Positions 43,902 through 52,948 of a DNA stretch of 64,000 nt are shown one piece after another; position 1 is the stretch's first letter, and each line of letters opens with the position of its first letter. The notes beneath the pieces are model-generated. The model did no database searches and was not told the DNA's origin. It saw nothing but the letters and a program-made list of their open reading frames with translations. Origin of the DNA: Ardenticatenia bacterium. Lineage in GTDB: Bacteria; Chloroflexota; Anaerolineae; 4572-78; NAK82. Where the stretch lies: positions 18,972-82,971 of the forward strand of contig QEXY01000123.1 of NCBI GenBank assembly GCA_003130875.1, in the 5' to 3' direction. The position numbers and the translations under genes were made by a program.

Positions 43902-45560
43902 TTATGGCACACGATAGACGGTCACAGCGCCCTGCTGGAAGATGGGCACCAATCCATCCGGCAGGTGCTGGGCGCCCAGCTGGCGCTCCTGAGGGCCGAC
44001 GAACACAAAACGGATGGCGTAACGCTCACGGAGCATGTGCCACGTTTCCTCGGACATCTCTCCTCTGAAGAACGCCTCGGCGTATGCCGCCTTTGTGGTG
44101 GCGTCGATCGTCTCAAAAGGGTGGCCGTAAAAACTGCGCACGCCTGCTTGGCCAGGCAGCACATTGCCAGTACGCGGAGCAGCCAGTACCACGGCATCCT
44201 CGCCGTGGGCCAACAGCCAGTGCATCGCGGCAGCTTCATCTGTTGAGATGTACAGAGCGGCAGCTTGCTCCTGGCCCTGTGCGGCACCGAGTGCTCCTGC
44301 CGTGAGCACAAATATCTGGAACGCGATTCCCAACCAGCCGAATGCTACTGCCAAGGGGGTGATGGAGCGTGGCAGATGGCTCAAACCGATGCCGGCCAGC
44401 ATAGCAAGCGCCACCCCCAACCCGGTGAGCAGACGACGCTGCAACGCGATGGGCGCATAAATCAGGGCCAGTGTGATGCCGCTCCAAACCACCAGCATCA
44501 GGCCAGGATAGTCGCGTCTGCGTAGAGCAATCCACATCCCCACCACGGCCAGCGGCACAAGAAAACCAAACCCCAGGACAAGGTCGGCAGGGGCAGGGGT
44601 GGGGGTCACGTTCTGCTGCGACCATGCCACCAGCGCCGGATTGGTGGTATAGACGAAGGCATCATATGCCAGCCAGGGAAGCGATGCAACCATTGCGCTC
44701 AGCACTGCCACCCATGCCCCGCGCAAAGGGGTGTGGGAGTTCACCCCTGTATTCGGCGGACGCCTCAACCCTATCTGCAGCAATAGATGAACGACCAGCA
44801 CAACGTAAAGGACAGGTAACGCAAAAGGGGCGAGGATTGCCAGGACCATCCCTGCCAGTCCGGGCAGCAACCAGCTGCGCATCCCACTCATCGGCCAGAG
44901 CACGCTTTGCAGCAGGAGGAGCATCAGCGCGATCGCCAGTGGAAAGTGCGGGTTAGCCAGCATGCTGAAGAAGGCAAACGCCTCCGGCACCCATAGATCG
45001 ATAGGGAAGAGACCCATCATAACACCCAGCCAGCCCAATCCGGCGCTGCTGGCCGCCATCAGAAAGAGTCGCTGCTGCTCGGCTCGTCCCGGGGTTAACC
45101 GTCCGACAAAAGCATATATCGCTCCGAGCAATGCCAGGCCAGCCACCACACGCGTTGCGTGGTACACCGCGATGAGCGACAACCCCGTCCAGCGCGCGAT
45201 GTGCCCCAGGGCAAGGTAGAATAGAAAAATCGCGGCGCCGGCATGGGGCTCCGGTGTATAGCTCAGATGAAATAACCACGCTCCCTCCCATCCCTGACGC
45301 ATCTTGGCCAAGTAGGAGTGCCCATCTAGCGGATTGACCAAGAGGCCGGTGAACTGATACCCGACCGGTGTGGCGACCCACGCGATCAGATAGGGCAGAC
45401 AGCTGAGCGCTATGATGACCAGCGAACATGCCCATACCCAATATCGCTCATGCCCTTTATATCCTATGCGTATATCCGCATGCGCTGTCACAGGTGTCTG
45501 CTCGCTGGCAACAGATCTATCAGCTCGAGAGACAACGTCCTCCCTCAGGGGGCACGACAA
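43902..45560 (-). CDS. Polytopic membrane protein, 552 aa (paralogue of 39494..41152)
   Basis: About 12 predicted helices after a ~45-residue polar N-terminus, then a ~100-residue soluble tail. It shares YTPEPHAG, GLGWLGV, DLWVPEAFAFFSMLANPHFPLA and TGNVLPGQAGVRSFYGHPFETID with the 39494 gene, so the two are paralogues flanking the YfhO and DMT genes. The TTG start at 45560 is taken from the track; a later in-frame GTG (codon 24) is possible, so the first residues are uncertain. It heads the minus-strand cluster ending with malQ. Confidence 0.78.
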   Translation of the reverse strand: MSCPLREDVVSRADRSVASEQTPVTAHADIRIGYKGHERYWVWACSLVIIALSCLPYLIAWVATPVGYQFTGLLVNPLDGHSYLAKMRQGWEGAWLFHLSYTPEPHAGAAIFLFYLALGHIARWTGLSLIAVYHATRVVAGLALLGAIYAFVGRLTPGRAEQQRLFLMAASSAGLGWLGVMMGLFPIDLWVPEAFAFFSMLANPHFPLAIALMLLLLQSVLWPMSGMRSWLLPGLAGMVLAILAPFALPVLYVVLVVHLLLQIGLRRPPNTGVNSHTPLRGAWVAVLSAMVASLPWLAYDAFVYTTNPALVAWSQQNVTPTPAPADLVLGFGFLVPLAVVGMWIALRRRDYPGLMLVVWSGITLALIYAPIALQRRLLTGLGVALAMLAGIGLSHLPRSITPLAVAFGWLGIAFQIFVLTAGALGAAQGQEQAAALYISTDEAAAMHWLLAHGEDAVVLAAPRTGNVLPGQAGVRSFYGHPFETIDATTKAAYAEAFFRGEMSEETWHMLRERYAIRFVFVGPQERQLGAQHLPDGLVPIFQQGAVTVYRVP

Positions 45561-45680
45561 TGTTGCACGATATTCTACACACGGGGTAAAGGTTGGGGAA
45601 ATTGGGCCGTTTTATCGCGATACCCGCATGTGCGGGGTGAGGGACGAGTGCAAAACCCCTGAACGCGCAAGGAGGGATGA

Positions 45681-45709
45681 TTGTGGCACTTCCTCAGGTG
45701 TGGTATGAT
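45681..45709 (+). promoter_or_regulatory. Sigma-70 type promoter of the sugar dehydrogenase gene
   Basis: TTGTGG (45681-45686), 17-base spacer, TATGAT (45704-45709), 51 bases before the chosen ATG. Confidence 0.6.
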
Positions 45710-45760
45710 GCAAGTGGAATTCGTGATGAGGTATGTATAGTGTACGAGGAGGATAGTACG

Positions 45761-46939
45761 ATGTTTACGGATAGGTTATATCGTTGTATGGTAGTGTGGG
45801 TTGTGGGTCTGGCAGGGATATTCATCTTTGCGCTTTCCATGCCGCTAGCTGTCTATGCCCAGGGCTTTGTGATCGAGACGGTGAAGGAGAAGGTCTATCT
45901 GCCGTGGAGCCTCAACTTCGCGCCGGATGGGCGCTTGTTCTTCACCAGCCGTGACACCGGTGAGATCCACGCGCTGAACGTGGGCACAGGCGAGCTGGTG
46001 ACCTTTACACCTCCGTTGCCAATACGAGTGGGTGGTGAAGGTGGCTTGCTTGGCATGGAGCTGGATCCCGACTTCGCCCAGAACGGAGTGTTGTATGTAT
46101 GCTATTCGACCACGATGACAGCTCCATTCAACACCTATCTGCCCGCCATCAGCGTCCGTGACCCTATGGCGGCCGACCACCAGATGACATCGGCGGGCGA
46201 GATCGGGGTCAACCGCCTTTCGCGCCTGGTGCTGTCGGGCACACAGTTGAAGGACGAGCAGGTTCTGCTCACGATGCCATATGCGCTGCGACATAATGGT
46301 TGTCGGATAGTTGTTTCTCCGGACGAACATGGCTACCTGTTCGTCTCGATGGGCGATGCAGCGGAAGCGAATAGCGCTCAGGATTTGAATTCGCTCAGCG
46401 GCAAGATCTTGCGCATCAACCGCGATGGCAGCATCCCCGCTGACAATCCCTTCCCTGGCAGCCCGGTGTGGACGTTGGGCCACCGCAATCCCCAGGGACT
46501 GGCTCTCCAACCGGCCACCGGCTGGTTGTGGTCCACCGAGCATGGACCGAACACGCGTGACGAGCTGAATATTATCAAGAAGGGTAAGAACTACGGCTGG
46601 CCGATCTGTTTGGGCGAGCAGACGACGTGCTCTGTAGAGAACTACGAGCCGGCGGTCAAAGAATTCTACTCCGATCAGACCATCGCCATTTCGGACCTGG
46701 TGTTTTACACCGGTTCGGCGTTTCACGATTGGCAGGGCGACATCTTCTTCGTCACCTTAAAGACGGGGCGCTTATATCGACTCAGGGTGAACGGGGAGCA
46801 AGTGTTGTCGGAGGAGATTTTAGTGGACAACACATATGACCGACTGCGAGATGTCACAGTGGGTCCGGATGGGTTCATTTACTTCTCAACTGATGCGCGG
46901 GATCAAGCCAAGATCTTGCGCCTGAGACCGAGCTCTTAA
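45761..46939 (+). CDS. PQQ-type glucose/sorbosone dehydrogenase, secreted
   Basis: 392 aa from ATG 45761 with GAGGAGGA upstream; the track start lies within the promoter region. A signal segment (VVWVVGLAGIFIFALSMPLAVYAQG) is followed by a six-bladed propeller: LPWSLNFAPDGRLFFTSRDTGEI, GGEGGLLGMELDPDF, YALRHNGCRIVVSPDEHGYLFVSMGDA, SLSGKILRINRDGSIPADNPF, WTLGHRNPQGLALQPATGWLWSTEHGPNTRDELNIIKKGKNYGWP. Family members oxidise aldose sugars with PQQ outside the cytoplasm. No PQQ synthesis genes lie in the window. Confidence 0.88.
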   Translation: MFTDRLYRCMVVWVVGLAGIFIFALSMPLAVYAQGFVIETVKEKVYLPWSLNFAPDGRLFFTSRDTGEIHALNVGTGELVTFTPPLPIRVGGEGGLLGMELDPDFAQNGVLYVCYSTTMTAPFNTYLPAISVRDPMAADHQMTSAGEIGVNRLSRLVLSGTQLKDEQVLLTMPYALRHNGCRIVVSPDEHGYLFVSMGDAAEANSAQDLNSLSGKILRINRDGSIPADNPFPGSPVWTLGHRNPQGLALQPATGWLWSTEHGPNTRDELNIIKKGKNYGWPICLGEQTTCSVENYEPAVKEFYSDQTIAISDLVFYTGSAFHDWQGDIFFVTLKTGRLYRLRVNGEQVLSEEILVDNTYDRLRDVTVGPDGFIYFSTDARDQAKILRLRPSS

Positions 46940-46999
46940 TCTAACCCGGCGCATCGCGGTGATCGGGGTGCGCCCGATGAAAGTCTAAAGGAGAACCTC

Positions 47000-48070
47000 A
47001 TGACCCAAAAGACCATCGGTTATGTTCGCCTGGAATGGACTTGTCCTGTCTGCGGCAGCCGCAACCCCGGTCCGCAGAAGACATGTTCCGGTTGTGGCGC
47101 CGCTCAACCGGCCCATGTGGAATTCCAGCAAGCGGCTCAAGAGGAGTTGCTGCAAAGCGAGGAGGAAGTTCGCCGCGCGAAAGTGGGCCCGGATGTGCAC
47201 TGCGCCTATTGCGGCGCGCGCAACCCGGCCGATGCCCAGATATGCACGCAGTGTGGCGCCGACCTGAGCGAGGCGGCAGCACGCACAAGTGGGCGTGTGA
47301 TAGGCGCCTTTCGTTCCGAGGCGCAGCCGGATATAGCGTGCCCATCCTGTGGAGCAGCCAACCCGGCCACGGCGCTCAAGTGTGCACGTTGTGGCAGCAG
47401 TTTGGCAACGCCGATGCCATCCCCGATAGCCACAGCCAGTGCGCCGGGGCGCGGTGCCGGCGCATTGTTCCTTGTAGGTGGCATCGCGGTGGTGGGCATG
47501 ATCGCCGCGATGATTTTCCTTTTGGCCAAGACCAGCGATGTGTTGGGCACAGTGCAGGGTGTCAGATGGATGCGCAGCATCGCTGTGGAAGCGTTGTTAC
47601 CCGTCACGTACCAGACATGGCGCGATGAAGTGCCACGCAACGCTGAGCTGGGTCGCTGCGTGGAGAGAGTCCATCACACCCAGGATGTGCCCGCTGCCAA
47701 CAGCCAGGAAGTGTGTGGCACACCCTACGTCCGAGATACCGGCAGCGGCTACGGAGAAGTGGTGCAGGACTGTGTCTATGAGGTATACGCCGAATGGTGT
47801 GAGTACACGGTGATGGAATGGCAGCCGGTGCGAACGGAGACGCTTCGGGGGGATGACCTGGCCCCGCGCTGGCCGGAGGCTCGGACTGGCGACAGGGAAC
47901 GGCTGGGGGAGCGTATGGAACAATACGAAATCATCTTCGCCACCGATGGCTCTACCTATACTTATCATACGCGCGACCCCGACCTGTTCAGCCGCTGCAC
48001 AATAGGCAGCCGCTGGATTCTGCAGGTGAACCAGCTGGGCAGCGTGACTGCCATCGAGCCAGCTCCGTGA
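47000..48070 (+). CDS. Membrane protein with three N-terminal zinc ribbons
   Basis: 356 aa. Three zinc ribbons of the form CxxCG-(N)-CxxCG lie near residues 15-33 (CPVCGSRNPGPQKTCSGCG), 72-90 (CAYCGARNPADAQICTQCG) and 114-132 (CPSCGAANPATALKCARCG). One membrane helix follows near 155-177 (LFLVGGIAVVGMIAAMIFLLA). The C-terminal ~180 residues have paired cysteines and aromatic residues (TYQTWRDEVPRNAELGRCVERV..., CVYEVYAEWCEYTVMEW). No enzyme motif is recognised. It precedes the Fur-family gene by about 50 bases. Confidence 0.8.
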   Translation: MTQKTIGYVRLEWTCPVCGSRNPGPQKTCSGCGAAQPAHVEFQQAAQEELLQSEEEVRRAKVGPDVHCAYCGARNPADAQICTQCGADLSEAAARTSGRVIGAFRSEAQPDIACPSCGAANPATALKCARCGSSLATPMPSPIATASAPGRGAGALFLVGGIAVVGMIAAMIFLLAKTSDVLGTVQGVRWMRSIAVEALLPVTYQTWRDEVPRNAELGRCVERVHHTQDVPAANSQEVCGTPYVRDTGSGYGEVVQDCVYEVYAEWCEYTVMEWQPVRTETLRGDDLAPRWPEARTGDRERLGERMEQYEIIFATDGSTYTYHTRDPDLFSRCTIGSRWILQVNQLGSVTAIEPAP

Positions 48071-48122
48071 AGTGCGTTGCCTTGGGCACGCCTTGAGAAT
48101 GGGTGAGGATGTCAATCACACG

Positions 48123-48584
48123 ATGAGCTGTGAGCAAGGTCTTTTTAGGTCGCTGCGCAAGAAAGGTCTGCGGTTGACTTCGCAACGCAAGCGAATCCTC
48201 TCCGCATTGCACGAGCTGGACCGGCTGGCTACAGCGGAGGAGATCTTCCAGAGTGTGCGGAGGGATTCTCCTTCCATGGATATTTCAACCGTATATCGCA
48301 CCCTGGAGCTGTTGAGAGAATTTCAGGTGGTTACCTGCGTCCAGGGGAATGATGGCCAACACCGCTACGAACTGGCACACCACAGCACCCCGCATGTGCA
48401 TATGGTGTGCCGAGCGTGTGGCAGGGTGTTCGAAGTGGCGATTGAGAGCTTGCAACCCTTCATTGCCTGTGCGCGTGAGCAGCACGGCTTTGAGGTGGAT
48501 GTGCATGCGCTTTCTATCGAGGGCATTTGCCACGCGTGTTGCGCGCAGATGCGCTCGGGTACTATAATTTCACATCGCAAATAA
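48123..48584 (+). CDS. Fur-family metal-responsive regulator
   Basis: 153 aa from ATG 48123; starts at 48099 (ATG) and 48072 (GTG) are also open and no site has a good ribosome binding site. The winged helix is GLRLTSQRKRILSALHELDRLATAEEIFQSVRRDSPSMDISTVYRTLELLREFQVV. The dimerisation half has His-rich HHSTPHVHMVCRACGRVFEV and a second CxxC in GICHACC, which would hold structural zinc. Whether it senses iron, zinc, manganese or peroxide cannot be told from sequence alone. Confidence 0.9.
   Translation: MSCEQGLFRSLRKKGLRLTSQRKRILSALHELDRLATAEEIFQSVRRDSPSMDISTVYRTLELLREFQVVTCVQGNDGQHRYELAHHSTPHVHMVCRACGRVFEVAIESLQPFIACAREQHGFEVDVHALSIEGICHACCAQMRSGTIISHRK
48539..48568 (+). promoter_or_regulatory. 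Possible promoter of the M24-like operon
   Basis: TTGCGC (48539-48544), 18-base spacer, TATAAT (48563-48568), located at the end of the Fur gene and 60 bases before ATG 48628. Confidence 0.5.
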
Positions 48585-48627
48585 AGCATGTCTCATATCG
48601 CTTCACATTGAAAGGAGGCTTTTCGGG

Positions 48628-49794
48628 ATGCGCACATCAATGATCCCCGACAGCGACTATGAACGTCGCATCGCACGGTTGCAGGAGGAGATGGCGAAGG
48701 CTGACCTGGATGTACTGGTAACCTATTCCTCCGAATCGGAGCCGGCCAGCAGCCGCTATCTGGCTGATTTCTGGCCCTTTTTTGATTTTGCTGGCGTGGT
48801 AGTGCCACGCGAGGGTCCAGCAGCGCTGATCACCGGCGGACCCGAGTCGTTTGAGTTTGCGCGCCAGTTTTCGCGCATTAAGAATATCCACATCCATCCC
48901 CTGTTTGTCGAGACCTCGGCGCCCGACTGGGTGCCACCAGTACAATATGAGGATTTCAGCAGTATTCTCAAGGCGGTGTGCCCGCGACCGCCGCGGCGCA
49001 TTGGCGTGGCGGACTGGAACATCTTCCCGCACTCCATCTTCCTCGACTTGCAGAAAGCGGCAGGCGACGCGGAAATCGTCCCCGCCGACGACGTGCTGTT
49101 GCGCGTCAAAGCGATCAAGTCCCCCTATGAGATTGCCGTGATCCGCAAAGCGTACTGGATCACCGAGCAGGCGATGATCGATGTGCTCAACGTAGTGCGT
49201 GAGGGGCAGGCGGAGTGGGAGATTGAAGCGATTGCCCACACGACGATGCGTCGCCTGGGTGCGGAGGGCACCTCGTATCCCATCTGGGTATGTTCGGGTC
49301 CTAACACGCGCCAGAGCTTGTGTCGTTCTACCAATCGGCGCATCCGGCGCAATGAGCTGGTGCAGCTCACCTTTGGTGCGCGCTATATGGGCTACTGCGG
49401 CAACATGTGTCGGCCGTTTGCCATCGGCAAGGTGCCCGAAAAGGCGCGCCAGCTGATGCGCGTGGCGTTGGAGGCGTTCGAGGGCGCCTTGCGCGACATC
49501 CGTCCCGGCGCGACGGCGCAACAGGTGTTCGAGAACTACCATAAGACCCTTTCGCGCTATGGATTTGAGGAGTTCACCCTGTATGGCCCCGCCCATGGCA
49601 CCGGGTCCTCTGAGGTGGAGGGGCTGTGGCTGGGCAAGGGGAGCGACCTGGTCATCCAGCCGGGCATGCAATTCAACATCGACATCTGGCTGAACGACGG
49701 AGAGTATGGCCTGCGCTACGAGGATGGCATCGTGGTCACCGAGACGGGCCTGGAGGAACTGACTTCCTATCGTCGTGAGATCATTGAGCTGTAA
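48628..49794 (+). CDS. M24-fold (Xaa-Pro peptidase/creatinase-like) protein lacking metal ligands
   Basis: 388 aa with the creatinase N-terminal domain (1-150) and a pita-bread M24 domain (170-388). Active M24 peptidases need Asp, Asp, His, Glu, Glu as metal ligands. The matching positions here read Thr248 (LTFGARY), Asn259 (GNMCRPF), His323 (PAHGTGSSEVE), Asp352 (NIDIWL) and Glu365 (RYEDG), so two or three ligands are lost. Creatinase has this fold and no metal, so a metal-free hydrolase is possible. AAGGAGG lies upstream. It is the first gene of an operon with an M20 peptidase and a cyclase-family gene. Confidence 0.85.
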   Translation: MRTSMIPDSDYERRIARLQEEMAKADLDVLVTYSSESEPASSRYLADFWPFFDFAGVVVPREGPAALITGGPESFEFARQFSRIKNIHIHPLFVETSAPDWVPPVQYEDFSSILKAVCPRPPRRIGVADWNIFPHSIFLDLQKAAGDAEIVPADDVLLRVKAIKSPYEIAVIRKAYWITEQAMIDVLNVVREGQAEWEIEAIAHTTMRRLGAEGTSYPIWVCSGPNTRQSLCRSTNRRIRRNELVQLTFGARYMGYCGNMCRPFAIGKVPEKARQLMRVALEAFEGALRDIRPGATAQQVFENYHKTLSRYGFEEFTLYGPAHGTGSSEVEGLWLGKGSDLVIQPGMQFNIDIWLNDGEYGLRYEDGIVVTETGLEELTSYRREIIEL

Positions 49795-49837
49795 CATCTG
49801 GGGTGGATAGCGCCACCGCTTAAGGGAGATCATGCCG

Positions 49838-51130
49838 ATGGACAAGCGTAAACTCGCACAAGAGATTGTGCACCGTTACCGCTACGAGGTCATCCAGGTT
49901 GCCACAGATGTGCTGCGCATCCCCTCACAGAATAAGCCACCGCTGGGTGAGGAGAAAGCAGTCCAGGAGTTCATGGCGACCTATCTGGCGCGTGCCGGCC
50001 TGCCCGTGGAGCTCTACCAGCCCGATCAGGTGCCCGGCATGCGCGAGCACCCGGAGTTCTGGCCAGGACGTGACTATACCAACCGTCCCAACCTGTCCTC
50101 GAAGCTGAAAGGCAAAGGAGGAGGGCGTTCGCTGCTGCTGACCGGACACTGTGACACTGTCGCGTTGGGTGAAAACGTATGGACGCATCCCCCGTTTGCC
50201 GCTGAGATTCACCAGGGCAAGATGTACGCGCTGGGCGCCTCGGATATGAAGGGGCAGCTCGCCGCCATGTTGGTGCTCTACAAGGCAATCGCCGAGGAGG
50301 GCATCCCGTTGCGCGGCGACCTGGCGTTCGAGTCGGTGGTGGATGAGGAGGAAGGGGGTGTGAATGCTACCATCGCCGGCCGCCTGCGCGATGGGGTGAT
50401 GGACGCGGCTATTCTGCCCGAAGCGACCGGGCTGGACATTTATCCGGCGGTGCGCGGGGCGCTCATCCTGAACGTTTATTTCAGCGGAGCGGGCACGTGG
50501 CTCGAGGTGGGCAAACAGGCGCAACAGGCGGACGCAGTGGCGCAGCTAGGCCTCTTCCTCTATTACCTCGACGAGTTGCGCCAGAAACGGCGCAGCCATC
50601 CGGTGCCGCCGCTCTATCAATCCTATTCTGACCCAGCGCCGTTACAGGTGACCAAAGTGTATGGAGGTGGCTGGGGCAGCGAGGTGCCTATCGCCGTGCC
50701 GAACGAGGTGCGGGTGGAGCTGATCGCGCAAACGCTGCTTGGCGAGGAGAAAGAGGCATGTCGGCAGGAATTCGACGCATGGTTGGAAAGCGTCGTCGCA
50801 CGCCATCCTGAGGCATTTCCCACGCCTCCGCGCGTCGAGCCGAAGTTGCGTTGGATGTACCCCAGCCAGACCGAGCCAACGCACCCTTTGGTGACCACAT
50901 TGGCCGCATGCGCCTCTCAGGTGTTGGGCCGTCAGCCCACCATCAAGGGAGCACCTTATTCGTGCGATCTGTGGGCACTGCATCGCTTGTTCGGCATACC
51001 TGCCGTGGTCTTCGGGCCAACAGGGGGCAATTCCCACGCCGCTGATGAATACGTCGAGGTGGAGAGCCTCTTCGCCTTCCTGGAGAGCCTGTTGCTGTTC
51101 ATTCTCGAATGGTGTGAGGTGGCAGAATGA
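49838..51130 (+). CDS. M20-family metallopeptidase (ArgE/DapE/CPG2 type)
   Basis: 430 aa from ATG 49838 (AAGGGAG nine bases upstream; the track ATG at 49832 is too close). Catalytic motifs are LLTGHCDTVALGENVW (metal His, Asp), GASDMKGQ (bridging Asp), VVDEEEGG (general base and metal Glu), LPEATGLD and, at the C-terminus, FGPTGGNSHAADEYVEV (metal His). Such enzymes deacylate or cleave N-acyl amino acids and dipeptides. All catalytic residues appear intact, unlike its two operon partners. Its stop overlaps the next ATG (ATGA). Confidence 0.92.
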   Translation: MDKRKLAQEIVHRYRYEVIQVATDVLRIPSQNKPPLGEEKAVQEFMATYLARAGLPVELYQPDQVPGMREHPEFWPGRDYTNRPNLSSKLKGKGGGRSLLLTGHCDTVALGENVWTHPPFAAEIHQGKMYALGASDMKGQLAAMLVLYKAIAEEGIPLRGDLAFESVVDEEEGGVNATIAGRLRDGVMDAAILPEATGLDIYPAVRGALILNVYFSGAGTWLEVGKQAQQADAVAQLGLFLYYLDELRQKRRSHPVPPLYQSYSDPAPLQVTKVYGGGWGSEVPIAVPNEVRVELIAQTLLGEEKEACRQEFDAWLESVVARHPEAFPTPPRVEPKLRWMYPSQTEPTHPLVTTLAACASQVLGRQPTIKGAPYSCDLWALHRLFGIPAVVFGPTGGNSHAADEYVEVESLFAFLESLLLFILEWCEVAE

Positions 51131-51816
51131 GCCGCTGGATCGATCTTTCCGGACCGTTGTTCATTGGGATGTGGAGCTATAATGTGTTAGGTGGGTTGCC
51201 GCGACCGCTCACCGAATACCATGTGGAAAAGGAGTTCCGCATCGCCGAGGTGGGTTTCGAATCGTTGCGCTATATGTTAAGCAGTCTGTCGGGCACCTAT
51301 CTGGAGACGGCGGGTCATCTCATCGAGGGAGGACCTGCCCTGTCCGACTTTCACGTGACCGACTTCATCCGTCCAGCGGTGGTGTGCCACCTGCCACGCA
51401 AGGGGCCGCGTGAGCTCATCCGGCGTGCTGAGTTAGAGGCACATTGTCCGCCAGTGCGTCCAGGTGACGCACTGCTGATCGAGTGTGGCTGGGGGGCGCA
51501 GTGGCGCTCGCCCAACTTCGTGAGCGATGGGCCTGCGTATCATCCCGATTGCGCCGAGTGGCTCTATGCGCAGCCGTTCAGCATCTTGGGCGTAGATGTG
51601 CCGTGCATCCAGGCGCCTTATCCCCTGCCGGATGGCAGCCAGTATGATGGGAACATCCTGCTGCCCATCTTTCAGAAGGGGGTGTTGCTATTGGCCCCGC
51701 TGGTCAATCTAGATCAGGTGACGACGGAGCGCGGAGAGATCATCGCATTGCCATTGTACGCCGAAGGTGTCAGCGGCGCGCCGTGTCGCGCCATCTTCTG
51801 GGAAGAGAGCCGCTAA
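51127..51816 (+). CDS. Cyclase-family (kynurenine formamidase-like) protein with altered metal motif
   Basis: 229 aa. WIDLSGPLFIGMWSY at the start and the fold-wide pattern match the PF04199 cyclase family (formamidases, isatin hydrolase). The family metal motif HxGTHxDxPxH aligns with residues 54-64, LSGTYLETAGH: the first two His are Leu and Tyr, Asp is Glu and Pro is Ala; only the last His remains. Later motifs GVDVPCIQAPYPLPDGSQYDGN and PLVNLDQV are family like. Catalysis may therefore differ. It is translationally coupled to the M20 gene. Confidence 0.8.
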   Translation: MSRWIDLSGPLFIGMWSYNVLGGLPRPLTEYHVEKEFRIAEVGFESLRYMLSSLSGTYLETAGHLIEGGPALSDFHVTDFIRPAVVCHLPRKGPRELIRRAELEAHCPPVRPGDALLIECGWGAQWRSPNFVSDGPAYHPDCAEWLYAQPFSILGVDVPCIQAPYPLPDGSQYDGNILLPIFQKGVLLLAPLVNLDQVTTERGEIIALPLYAEGVSGAPCRAIFWEESR

Positions 51817-51822
51817 CAGGAT

Positions 51823-51863
51823 GTGCGTGCCCCGGGCCGTTGTCGCAGCGCCAGGGCACGCAC
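51823..51863. terminator. Bidirectional hairpin between the convergent catabolic operons
   Basis: GTGCGTGCCC (51823-51832) pairs with GGGCACGCAC (51854-51863), ten pairs. It sits between two convergent operon ends, which supports a terminator role despite the lack of a T-run. Confidence 0.6.
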
Positions 51864-51885
51864 ACGCACCACGCTTTACTAAACT

Positions 51886-52899
51886 TCACTCAAAGTCTTG
51901 TACGGAGACCACCTTGCCGGTGGCAGCGGATGCCTCCGCTGCCAGACACGCCTGCACCGCGGCCATCGATTCCTCCGGTGTGATGATGGTGGGGGGCGTT
52001 TTCTCCAGGATGCAGGTGATAAAGTAGTTCAGCTCCTCCGCCAACGCACCACCCCGCACACCCGGACGGATCTCAGGCCAATAGGTGGGATCTGGGGTGT
52101 AGGCCCCATGCTTGTCCACCACGGACACAGGCGGGTAGGTCTCCTGTAGATAGACCCCACCCTCCGTGCCGATGATCTCCATCCGCTCGTCGGGAAAATA
52201 GCCCTTGTGGTCCGGCATACACCAGACGTTTTCCAGAACGCCGATGGCACCGCTGTCGAAGCGATACATCGTCCATCCGATGTCAGGATATTTGTGCCCA
52301 TGGACATTGAGCGTCTGAGCATAGGCGCTCACGATCTTGGCCCCGGTGTACCAGAGCATGATATCGGTGTCGTGCACGCCATCGCCGATGATCGGTCCAA
52401 TTTTGGGCAGCACCTGGGCACCGATGGAGACCGGCACATTGCGACGCGCATAGATGGACACAATCTTGCCGATCTTGCCAGCAGCGATCTCACGCTTCAC
52501 GGCGGCGTAGCGTGGATTGAAGCGCACAATGTGACCTACCATGAAGAACTTGTCGGACGCCTTGGCCGCTTGCACGATAGCGCGACAATCTGCCACTGTG
52601 GAAGCCATCGGCTTCTCTAAGAAGACATGTTTGCCCGCCTGGATCGCGGCCAGGGTGGGCGCTGTGTGCTGATCCCACATCGTGGTGATGCTCACCGCCT
52701 CCAGCTCGGGGTCGGCCAGCATCTCATTGTAATCGGTGTAGAGCTTGGTCACGCCGAACTTTTTGCCCAGTTCCTTGAGGCGTGACTCGGTGCGCGTGCA
52801 GAGCGCGTATAGCTCCACGTTGGGCAGGCCGGCGAGTGCCTCACCGTGATATTCGCCGAACCAGCCCAGCCCAATAATGCCATATTTGACCTTCGCCAT
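51886..52899 (-). CDS. Gfo/Idh/MocA-family oxidoreductase
   Basis: 337 aa. The N-terminal Rossmann fold has YGIIGLGWFGEYHGEALAGLP and the catalytic Lys lies in VFLEKPMA near residue 97. The substrate domain has GDGVHDTDIMLWYTG, with the His used in inositol dehydrogenase-type catalysis. The family oxidises or epimerises sugars and polyols with NAD(P). It is the last gene of the minus-strand operon running from the ROK gene. Confidence 0.92.
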   Translation of the reverse strand: MAKVKYGIIGLGWFGEYHGEALAGLPNVELYALCTRTESRLKELGKKFGVTKLYTDYNEMLADPELEAVSITTMWDQHTAPTLAAIQAGKHVFLEKPMASTVADCRAIVQAAKASDKFFMVGHIVRFNPRYAAVKREIAAGKIGKIVSIYARRNVPVSIGAQVLPKIGPIIGDGVHDTDIMLWYTGAKIVSAYAQTLNVHGHKYPDIGWTMYRFDSGAIGVLENVWCMPDHKGYFPDERMEIIGTEGGVYLQETYPPVSVVDKHGAYTPDPTYWPEIRPGVRGGALAEELNYFITCILEKTPPTIITPEESMAAVQACLAAEASAATGKVVSVQDFE

Positions 52900-52948
52900 G
52901 GTGACAGAACCTCCTTGTCGAGAACTTCACCTCTGCCCAGCAGAGGGC

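Noticed and set aside
48628-49794. Standard Xaa-Pro aminopeptidase
   Set aside because: Two or three of the five metal ligands are replaced, so the usual peptidase chemistry is unlikely.
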